A stretch of 12,680 bases of DNA from Gemmatimonas phototrophica. GTDB lineage: Bacteria; Gemmatimonadota; Gemmatimonadetes; Longimicrobiales; Gaopeijiaceae. The position numbers and the translations under genes are program-made. The stretch covers positions 1 to 12,680 of the forward strand of contig CAMCNM010000029.1 in the NCBI GenBank assembly GCA_945876015.1, read 5' to 3'. Shown here piece after piece: positions 7,411-12,680 of this stretch. The number at the start of each line of letters is the position of its first letter. Within the stretch, counting starts at the first letter, position 1. The notes under the pieces are model-generated. The model searched no databases and had not been told where the DNA came from. It saw nothing but the letters and a program-made list of their open reading frames with translations.

Positions 7411-8217
7411 TTAGAAGATCCTCAGGTCATGCCAGACGCCCATGGCGCACATCCGGATGTAGAAGTCGGTGAAGGCCACCCAGGAGAGGCTCATCCAGGC
7501 GAAGAGCTGGTGCTTCCGGTTGAGCGCGCTGCAGCTGTCGTAGCACTTGGACTGTACCGGCCGCTTCGAGAGCTGCGTCAGCCGGCCGCCGATCACGTGG
7601 CGGAACGAGTGGCAGCCCAGCGTATAGCTCGAGAGGAGCAGGAAGTTGACGAGGATGACCAGCGTACCGACGCCCAGGCCGAACACCTCTTCCCCGGCCC
7701 CGTTGTCGAACCACAGCGCCTTCCAGACGTCGTGCGCCAGGAAGAAGAGGAACGCCACCGCGAGGTACATGAAGTACCGGTGGATGTTCTGCCAGACGAG
7801 CGGGAACGACTTCTCGCCCAGATAGCTCTTCCGCGGCTCGCCCACGGCGCACGCGGTCGGGTCCTGCCAGAACGCCTTGTAGTAAGCGCCCCGGTAGTAG
7901 TAGCAGGTGAAGCGGAAACCACCCGGCATCCAGAGAACGATCATGCCGGCCGTGTAGGGCAGGAACGCGGGCCAGAAGGGCGGGCGGGGCCCGCCGAACC
8001 AGGCGTGGGGAGACGCCCCCCACAGTTCCGGCGAGTAGACGGGGGACAGATAGTTTCCAAACCAATAGTATTCGCCCTGGAGCATCGCCCAGGGGAGATA
8101 GCCGACGAAGAAGAACGACAGGCCGACAAAGACCGCGAGCGGCTTGACCCACCAGTTGTCCGTCCTGGAGGTATCGCCAAAGCCGCGCTGCGGGAAAGTG
8201 ACCGCGGGTCCGCTCAT
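7411..8217 (-). CDS. sdhC: Succinate dehydrogenase membrane anchor, five-helix Sdh1 type
   Basis: This 268-residue integral membrane protein holds SdhAB at the membrane and passes electrons to quinone. Five hydrophobic segments are visible, at about 28-47, 82-98, 147-163, 180-200 and 236-258. The single-polypeptide anchor and its length match mycobacterial Rv0249c (273 residues) rather than the two small SdhC/SdhD proteins of E. coli. It is rich in Cys and His: Cys105 (FTCYYYRG), Cys123, Cys202 with His203 and His207 (GCHSFRH), Cys225, Cys229, Cys257, His146, His162 and His236. Some may bind a metal cofactor (see findings). The frame is open for 92 more codons upstream, but ATG 8217 is chosen because CCGGAG sits 5 bases before it and the upstream residues look like translated intergenic DNA. 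It is the first gene of the operon. Confidence 0.92.
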   Translation of the reverse strand: MSGPAVTFPQRGFGDTSRTDNWWVKPLAVFVGLSFFFVGYLPWAMLQGEYYWFGNYLSPVYSPELWGASPHAWFGGPRPPFWPAFLPYTAGMIVLWMPGGFRFTCYYYRGAYYKAFWQDPTACAVGEPRKSYLGEKSFPLVWQNIHRYFMYLAVAFLFFLAHDVWKALWFDNGAGEEVFGLGVGTLVILVNFLLLSSYTLGCHSFRHVIGGRLTQLSKRPVQSKCYDSCSALNRKHQLFAWMSLSWVAFTDFYIRMCAMGVWHDLRIF

Positions 8218-8473
8218 CAGTACTCCGGAGGTGGCGAAGGCACTTCCTGGGTCGAAACCGGACGCAGTGGTAGGCAGGAAGCCGGAGCCGAGCCACGTAA
8301 GGGAAATATGATACAATAGCCAGTCGTACGGGAGGTTCTGACGGGGTTCCCCTTGACACCCCATCGTGGAATGTTCAAGGGTTATCCCCGTCCGAAAGGC
8401 GTGTTGGGGGGTAATCGCGCCAGACCCCCTTCTCCGATCGATCGAAATCCTGAGAATCTGGAGACCGTAGCGG
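8218..8473. promoter_or_regulatory. Divergent regulatory region between sdhC and the methyltransferase gene
   Basis: This 256-base gap should carry promoters for the sdh operon (-) and the methyltransferase (+). An AT-rich island lies at 8304-8318. On the minus strand it gives TATCAT (8313-8308, 5 of 6 to the -10 consensus) about 90 bases before the sdhC ATG, without a good -35. On the plus strand there is a perfect TTGACA at 8353-8358 but no -10 at normal spacing. Other elements are GGGG-TT-CCCC at 8343-8352, a G6/C5 inverted repeat at 8406-8411 and 8425-8429, and a 10-bp palindrome CGATCGATCG at 8435-8444. Which of these act is unknown. Confidence 0.4.
8223..8228 (-). promoter_or_regulatory. 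Ribosome binding site of sdhC
   Basis: On the minus strand CCGGAG ends 5 bases before the ATG at 8217. It is one of the stronger Shine-Dalgarno matches in the window, and it decides the sdhC start within a frame that stays open to 8493. Confidence 0.7.
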
Positions 8474-9064
8474 ATGCGTGATTGGGCCATCATCGCGATC
8501 AGCTTTCATCTCGCGAGCCGCCTCGCCTACGTCATCGGCGTCGGCATCGCGCTCACTCTCCAGGACAAGCACCAGCGCCTCACCCGGAACGCCGGACCCC
8601 ACGAGGCGTTCCGGAAATTCCGCCGAGTCGCAGCGTGGTTGATGACCACCGACTGCGTCAGCTTCGTCTTCCTCTGCGTGATGACCCCCTTCACTCTCCA
8701 CACGCCGATCCATAGCTCGGCGCTGGTCGTCGCCGGCGTGGCGCTCGTGGTGATCGGGGTCTGGATGAAGACCTGGGCAGCGATCCGGATCGGATGGGAG
8801 GCGTGCTACTGGCACAACTTCTTCTTCCCCGGCGAGTGCCCCACGCTCGATCCGCCCGGCCCGTACCGCTTCCTCAAGAACCCGATGTACACGCTGGGCT
8901 ATGCGTACACGTACGGCCTCGCGCTCATTTTCGGATCCCTGCCCGGACTGATCTTCGCGCTGTTCGACCAGGCGGCGATCCTCGCGTTCTACCACCGCGT
9001 CGAGAAGCCGCACTGGGAGTCGATCGCGGAAGCCGCGTACCACGGCGGAGCGAGCGGAGACTAG
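8474..9064 (+). CDS. Integral membrane methyltransferase, PEMT/ICMT-like
   Basis: The 196-residue protein is almost all membrane helices (about 4-29, 54-73, 82-101, 140-175). It carries the signature of the phospholipid N-methyltransferase and isoprenylcysteine carboxyl methyltransferase superfamily near its C-terminus: GPYRFLKNPMYTLGY at 129-143, then Glu177 in HRVEKPHW. In that superfamily this segment binds S-adenosylmethionine. KNPMY replaces the classic RHPxY; NPMY forms are, to my knowledge, common in bacterial members. The substrate, a lipid or an isoprenoid-linked thiol, cannot be read from sequence. The ATG is preceded by GGAG at 8460-8463, spacing 10 bases. It is divergent from the sdh operon and converges on an amidase gene with an 18-base gap. 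A purely structural role or another lipid substrate is possible. Confidence 0.8.
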   Translation: MRDWAIIAISFHLASRLAYVIGVGIALTLQDKHQRLTRNAGPHEAFRKFRRVAAWLMTTDCVSFVFLCVMTPFTLHTPIHSSALVVAGVALVVIGVWMKTWAAIRIGWEACYWHNFFFPGECPTLDPPGPYRFLKNPMYTLGYAYTYGLALIFGSLPGLIFALFDQAAILAFYHRVEKPHWESIAEAAYHGGASGD

Positions 9065-9082
9065 CTCAAACAGCGACCGTGC

Positions 9083-10444
9083 TCAGACCGGCGGCCTCCG
9101 CCGGTGCCAGTCGGTCCTCTGCTGGAACGCGCGGGCGAGCGCGAGAATACGTGCCTCGCCCTTCGGTGGTCCCACGATCTGCATCCCGATCGGCAGCCCC
9201 TGGGTCGTGAACCCGCACGGCACCGAGATCGCGGGCAACCCGAGCGCGTTGAACGGCCGCGTGTTGCGGAGCGTGAACAGCTCCACCGCGCGGAGCTGCT
9301 CATGGGTCCAGTCCCCCGTGATGTGGAAGGGCGGCACCCCTACCGTGGGCGTGATCAGCACGTCCACCTGATCGAAGATCTTTCCCGCCGACGCGCGCAG
9401 CCCGTCGAGCACGGCCCGGGCGTTCCGCTGCGCACCCTTGTCCACGTCGGCCCCCGCCTTGATGCGCCCGAGCGTGTCCGGGTCGAACAGCTCGGGCGAG
9501 CGCCGCACGTTGTCCCGATGATGAGCCCAGATGTCGGCGCGGAACGCGGTGGTGTCGAGGTGCGCCGGAACATCCACCTGGACCCTTCGCGTGGAGAGCT
9601 CCGCCAGCGCCGCGACGGCCGCGTCCACCGCGGCTCCGACCTCCGGGCTCAGGTCCACGAAGAAGTGCGCCTTGGGCAAGCCGATGCGCACCGTCGAGAT
9701 CGTGGCCGACGCGGCCACGTAGTCCGGACCGTCATCCGTCATTGCCTGAAGGAGCAGCGCGGCGTCCAGAGCCGAGCGGGTGATCGGCCCCACGTGGTCG
9801 TTCGAGACGGAGAGCGGCATGACGCCCTCGGTGCTCACCAGGCCGAACGTGGGCTTGAGCCCGACCACCCCGCAGAACGCAGCGGGCTGCCGGATCGAGC
9901 CGCCGGTGTCGGTGCCGGCCGCACCGTAGCAGAGCTCCGCCGCCACCGCGACCGCCGAGCCCGAAGACGATCCGCCCGCGGTGACGTCCGCCGCCCAGGG
10001 GTTCACAACCGGGCCGGACGCGCTGATCAGCGTGCTCGCGCCGTACGCCAGCTCGTGCATGTTGAGCTTTCCGAGAAACACCGCGCCGGCCTCGCGCAGG
10101 CGAGCCGTGACGTGGGCATCCTTTTCGGCGATGCGATCGGCGAAGAGCCGGCTGGCCGCGGTCGTGGGCACGCCCTTCACGTCCACCAGGTCCTTGAGCG
10201 CGATCGGGACGCCGTGGAGCGGGCCGCGCCAATTCCCGGCGGCGATCTCGGCCTCGGCCGCGTGGGCCTCGGCGAGCGCGGACGTCGCGGTGATGGTGAC
10301 GAACGCGTTGAGCGCGGGGTTGAGCCGCGCGATGCGCTCGAGGCAGGCTTCGGTCAGCTGGACCGGTGACACCTGCTTCGCCCGGACCTTCTCGCCGGCT
10401 TCGCTCAAGTCCATCCCGGGGGGGGCCTGCTCGGACGGTGGCAT
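9083..10444 (-). CDS. Cytosolic amidase-signature enzyme (GatA-like, stand-alone)
   Basis: A 453-residue amidase signature enzyme with the full triad: Lys84 in PIALKDLVD, cis-Ser159 in TAGGSSSGSA, and nucleophile Ser183 in GTDTGGSIR. The spacings (75 and 24) equal those of GatA. Without gatB or gatC nearby, and with the weaker C-terminal half typical of non-GatA members, it is more likely a free amidase (for example of aryl, acyl or carbamoyl amides) than part of tRNA amidotransferase. No signal peptide is seen, so it is cytosolic, unlike the Tat-exported amidase at 2562-4178. Two starts are possible: ATG 10444, used here, or ATG 10414 (Met11). Neither has a good ribosome site. The C8 tract encoding residues 7-9 lies between them. 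It is divergent from chdC. Confidence 0.92.
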   Translation of the reverse strand: MPPSEQAPPGMDLSEAGEKVRAKQVSPVQLTEACLERIARLNPALNAFVTITATSALAEAHAAEAEIAAGNWRGPLHGVPIALKDLVDVKGVPTTAASRLFADRIAEKDAHVTARLREAGAVFLGKLNMHELAYGASTLISASGPVVNPWAADVTAGGSSSGSAVAVAAELCYGAAGTDTGGSIRQPAAFCGVVGLKPTFGLVSTEGVMPLSVSNDHVGPITRSALDAALLLQAMTDDGPDYVAASATISTVRIGLPKAHFFVDLSPEVGAAVDAAVAALAELSTRRVQVDVPAHLDTTAFRADIWAHHRDNVRRSPELFDPDTLGRIKAGADVDKGAQRNARAVLDGLRASAGKIFDQVDVLITPTVGVPPFHITGDWTHEQLRAVELFTLRNTRPFNALGLPAISVPCGFTTQGLPIGMQIVGPPKGEARILALARAFQQRTDWHRRRPPV

Positions 10445-10527
10445 GCCGAAATGTATTCAGCCTTGCCCCCCCCACGGCAATCGGGCGAAACTTCGGGGTT
10501 CGGAGTCACCCTCCACACCGCCCCGCC
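10445..10527. promoter_or_regulatory. Divergent promoter region of the amidase and chdC genes
   Basis: The 83-base gap must serve both directions. On the minus strand TTGCCG (10480-10475) lies 17 bases before AATACA (10457-10452), a weak promoter candidate. It is so close to the amidase ATG that the transcript would have little or no leader. The spacer contains a run of eight G (C8 on the plus strand, 10466-10473). No Shine-Dalgarno sequence sits at normal distance from the chdC ATG. Confidence 0.25.
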
Positions 10528-11355
10528 ATGTCCGATACCGCAGCCCCGACAAACGTCCCCCGCGGCGTCCGCCCGAACCTGCCCAAGCGGCCGGAGATGG
10601 ACGAGGACGCCTGGACCCGCATCCAGCGCGAGCAGGAGGAGATGAAGGAGCGCGAGTACGTGCGCTTCATGATCCTCAAGCTCGATCCCGCGTGGCGCCG
10701 GCTGCCCGGGCCGGAGCGCGAGAAGCAGAAGGACGAGCTCGAGTCGCTGGTGGGTGAGCAGGGCCGGACCATGATGATCTACGCGTACTCGCTGATCGCG
10801 ACGCGCGGGGACTCGGATTTCGTGCTCTGGCAGGCGAGCCGCTCGCTCGAGCAGCTACACGGATTCGCCGCGACGCTCAACAACACGGCGATGGGCGGAT
10901 GGCTCTCGCACTCGCACTCGTACTTCGCGATGACCAAGCGGTCGATCTACGTGAACCGCTACGAAGAGGACTACATCAAGAAGTACGGCGGCGACGAGAA
11001 GCTCGAGCGCGCGCGCATCGCGATCAACCCGCAGGGCTCGAAGTATCTGTTCGTCTATCCGATGGCGAAGACGCGGAAGTGGTACGAGCTCCCGCACGAG
11101 GACCGGCAGCGCATGATGGACGAGCACATCCGTGTGGGCCACGAATGGCCCGACGTGAAGCTCAACACCACGTACAGCTACGGCCTCGACGACCAGGAGT
11201 TCGTGGTCGCGTTCGAGTCCGACCATCCGGGCCGGTTCCTCGACCTGCTGATGGCGCTGCGCGTGACCGAGGCCTCGGCGTACACGCTGTTCGACACGCC
11301 CGCGTTCACGGGTCTCGCCCAGCCGATGCGCACCGTGCTCGACGGTCTCGGCTGA
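10528..11355 (+). CDS. chdC: Coproheme decarboxylase (HemQ/ChdC), chlorite dismutase family
   Basis: ChdC converts iron-coproporphyrin III to haem b, using peroxide, in the coproporphyrin-dependent haem pathway. The 275-residue protein has the family core from about residue 40. Tyr177 in FVYPMAKTRKWYEL fits the radical-forming catalytic Tyr, with Lys181 four residues on. His200 in RMMDEHIRVGH fits the proximal haem ligand. The chlorite dismutase distal Arg context is absent, and the MAKTxxWY and MMDEH pattern is that of decarboxylases, so chlorite detoxification is unlikely. The open frame begins further upstream, overlapping the amidase gene on the other strand, but ATG 10528 is chosen as it follows the intergenic gap and leaves a short polar N-terminal extension (residues 1-35) as in relatives. 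Its stop lies 4 bases before ctaB, which supports a haem operon. It is cytosolic. Confidence 0.9.
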   Translation: MSDTAAPTNVPRGVRPNLPKRPEMDEDAWTRIQREQEEMKEREYVRFMILKLDPAWRRLPGPEREKQKDELESLVGEQGRTMMIYAYSLIATRGDSDFVLWQASRSLEQLHGFAATLNNTAMGGWLSHSHSYFAMTKRSIYVNRYEEDYIKKYGGDEKLERARIAINPQGSKYLFVYPMAKTRKWYELPHEDRQRMMDEHIRVGHEWPDVKLNTTYSYGLDDQEFVVAFESDHPGRFLDLLMALRVTEASAYTLFDTPAFTGLAQPMRTVLDGLG

Positions 11356-11359
11356 CCCG

Positions 11360-12262
11360 TTGGCGACTCTCGTGGAAGAAGCCCGGCCGCGCCGTTCTTT
11401 CGCCGACCTCGCCGGCTCCTACTACGAGTTGACCAAGCCGGGGATCGCCGGCTTCGTCACGATCCTGGCCGGCGTGAGCTACTACGTCGCGTCGCGCGGT
11501 GAGGGCGGGTTTTCGCCGATCCTGAACACGCTGCTCGGCACCGCGGTCGCGACCGCCGGCGCGCTCGCCCTGAACCAGTACGCGGAGCGCGACCTCGACG
11601 CGCTGATGAACCGCACGCGCACGCGGCCCCTCCCGTCGGGGCGCATGCACCCACGCGAGGCGCTCGGGTTCGGCGCGCTGCTACTCGCGCTCGGCGTGGC
11701 GTACCTCGCCGAAACGGTGGGCTGGCTTCCGGCGGCCCTGACCGCGCTCTCCGCCGCGCTCTACCTGCTCGTGTACACGCCGATGAAGTCGCGCAGCTAC
11801 ATGGCGACGCTGGTCGGCGCGTTCCCGGGCGCGTTTCCCGCGCTGATCGGCTGGACCGCGGCGACCGGGCGGATCGACATCGGCGGGCTCGTGCTGTTCG
11901 GCATCGCGTTCCTCTGGCAGCTGCCGCACGTGCTCGCGCTCGCGTGGCTGCTCAAGGAGGACTACGCGCGGGTCGGGTTCTTCCTCACCCCGCCGACCGA
12001 TCCGAGCGGGGTCCGCATCGGGCGCCACATGGTCTATCACAGCGTCTCGCTGATCTTCGTCTCCATCCTCCCCACGGTGCTGGGGATCACGGGTCGGACC
12101 TATCTGATCGGCGCGCTGGCGCTGGGGCTGGCCACGCTCGGTCTCGCCGGCGCCGCCGCGATGGAGATGAACCGCTCACGGGCTCGGCGCGTCTTCCTGT
12201 TCTCGCTGCTCTATCAGCCGATCCTGATGGGATTCCTCCTGATCGACACGGTGCGCATGTGA
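11360..12262 (+). CDS. ctaB: Protohaem IX farnesyltransferase (haem o synthase)
   Basis: CtaB attaches farnesyl diphosphate to haem b to make haem o for haem-copper oxidases. The 300-residue UbiA-family membrane protein has about eight or nine helices. Its first polyprenyl-diphosphate motif is NQYAERDLDALMNRTRTRPL (72-91); Glu76 takes the place of the usual first Asp of the NxxxDxxxD pattern, while Asp80 is kept. The second conserved loop is YTPMKSRSYMAT (139-150). WQLPHVLALAW then DY (186-202) matches the haem o synthase WxPPHFxAL pattern, which separates CtaB from other UbiA enzymes. The start is TTG at 11360; the alternative is GTG at 11372; neither has a clear ribosome site, consistent with coupling to chdC, which ends 4 bases upstream. 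Haem a synthase and oxidase genes are not within the window. Confidence 0.88.
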   Translation: MATLVEEARPRRSFADLAGSYYELTKPGIAGFVTILAGVSYYVASRGEGGFSPILNTLLGTAVATAGALALNQYAERDLDALMNRTRTRPLPSGRMHPREALGFGALLLALGVAYLAETVGWLPAALTALSAALYLLVYTPMKSRSYMATLVGAFPGAFPALIGWTAATGRIDIGGLVLFGIAFLWQLPHVLALAWLLKEDYARVGFFLTPPTDPSGVRIGRHMVYHSVSLIFVSILPTVLGITGRTYLIGALALGLATLGLAGAAAMEMNRSRARRVFLFSLLYQPILMGFLLIDTVRM

Positions 12263-12680
12263 GAGCCTCGGTGAGCGCGCTGGTGCTGGCCGCCGCATGC
12301 GTGTTCGGCGTTGCCCCCGCGGCGGCGCAGGCCGGCGGTGGGGCGGCCTCGGCGGCCGATTCGGTCGTGTTCCGGTTCGCGTGGCCGATCGGCATCGAGG
12401 CGCAGGTCCAGTACACCCACATCATCGATCGCCAGGGCGATACGGATCAGCCGACCCATATCGAGATCGAAGGCGAGTACGCGATGCACGTGCACGAGCA
12501 CGACCTGGGGATCCTCATCGAGCATCTCGATCCCGTGTCCGTGCGCTACCGGTCCAGCCCGACGCTTCCTCCTACCGACCAGCGCCGCATCCTCTACTCG
12601 ACGATGGGGGTCCCGATCGCGGATTGGGTGGTCTCGAAGGAAGGCGCGTTCGTGCAGATCCAGGGTCTCCAGGCGTTGAC
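12259..12680 (+). CDS. Exported protein of unknown function (3' end cut by window edge)
   Basis: An open frame begins with GTG at 12259, overlapping the ctaB stop by four bases (GTGA), and runs without a stop to the window end, giving 140 residues. It begins with a typical Sec signal peptide: MRAS, a hydrophobic core SALVLAAACVFGVA, and a likely cleavage after AAAQA (residue 25). Cys14 lies in a poor lipobox (AAAC), so a lipoprotein is less likely. The mature part is rich in alternating polar and hydrophobic residues (FRFAWPIGIEAQVQYTHIID, then HIEIEGEYAMHVHEHDLGIL), suggesting beta structure. I recognise no family. Translational coupling to ctaB suggests co-expression with haem synthesis. 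Without an ATG it is easy to miss; the ATG frame nearby (12311 onward) is Arg/Ser-rich noise. Confidence 0.78.
   Translation, partial: MRASVSALVLAAACVFGVAPAAAQAGGGAASAADSVVFRFAWPIGIEAQVQYTHIIDRQGDTDQPTHIEIEGEYAMHVHEHDLGILIEHLDPVSVRYRSSPTLPPTDQRRILYSTMGVPIADWVVSKEGAFVQIQGLQAL

Noticed and set aside
8218..8493. A 92-residue N-terminal extension of the Sdh anchor
   Set aside because: A strong ribosome site sits just before ATG 8217, the length then fits the family, and the extension would overlap the start of the divergent methyltransferase gene.
9104..10369. A 421-codon plus-strand frame opposite the second amidase
   Set aside because: Arg- and His-rich shadow of a gene whose triad is intact; no ribosome site and no recognisable domain. 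The same holds for the 399-codon frame at 2997-4196 opposite the first amidase.
9083..10444. GatA subunit of the tRNA amidotransferase
   Set aside because: The catalytic spacing equals GatA, but gatC and gatB are not adjacent and the C-terminal half lacks the GatA character I would expect. Left as a stand-alone amidase.
10528..11355. Chlorite dismutase function
   Set aside because: Same fold, but the YPMAK and MMDEH patterns and the ctaB neighbour fit coproheme decarboxylase.

Overview
The window is about 12.7 kb of GC-rich, densely packed chromosomal DNA from a bacterium. Most genes use G/C-ending codons, and GTG and TTG starts occur. The gene set is an actinobacterial-style (Sdh1-type) succinate dehydrogenase, a coproheme decarboxylase, a haem o synthase, a Tat-exported amidase and a family 5 uracil-DNA glycosylase. 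This suggests an aerobic or facultatively aerobic high-GC soil or sediment lineage, perhaps an uncultured one such as Eisenbacteria, Gemmatimonadota or Myxococcota. No rRNA, tRNA or clade marker is present, so the lineage is inference only.

Layout. Bases 1-762 (+) hold the 3' part of a Fic-domain protein with winged-helix DNA-binding regions. It is visibly less GC-rich than the rest. It ends one base from a convergent gene (764-1678, -) for an unrecognised single-pass membrane protein. A divergent 108-base gap leads to udgB (1787-2509, +). Next is a five-gene minus-strand block, read from right to left: sdhC (8217-7411), sdhA (7410-5593), sdhB (5592-4831), a 1-Cys peroxiredoxin (4828-4193) and a Tat-exported amidase (4178-2562). 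The gaps are 0, 0, 2 and 14 bases, so it is very probably one operon. A 256-base divergent gap separates it from a PEMT/ICMT-like integral membrane methyltransferase gene (8474-9064, +). That gene converges on a second, cytosolic amidase (9083-10444, -). After another divergent gap, a plus-strand haem cluster runs to the window end: chdC/hemQ (10528-11355), ctaB (11360-12262) and the start of a gene for an exported protein (12259-12680, cut by the edge) that overlaps ctaB by 4 bases.

How the genes fit together. SdhCAB oxidises succinate and passes electrons to quinone at the membrane. The co-transcribed peroxiredoxin plausibly removes peroxide made by that flavoenzyme (inference). ChdC makes haem b from coprohaem, and CtaB farnesylates haem b to haem o for terminal oxidases. 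Both clusters therefore serve the respiratory chain. The two amidases are stand-alone amidase-signature enzymes without gatB or gatC beside them, and their substrates cannot be read from sequence.

Most of the window is conventional core metabolism. The points most worth a second look are the Cys/His-rich five-helix Sdh anchor, the sdh-peroxiredoxin-amidase operon, two 8-base G/C tracts bracketing the start of the second amidase, and the edge-truncated Fic/winged-helix protein. I found no CRISPR array, insertion sequence, prophage or convincing new multi-gene defence system.
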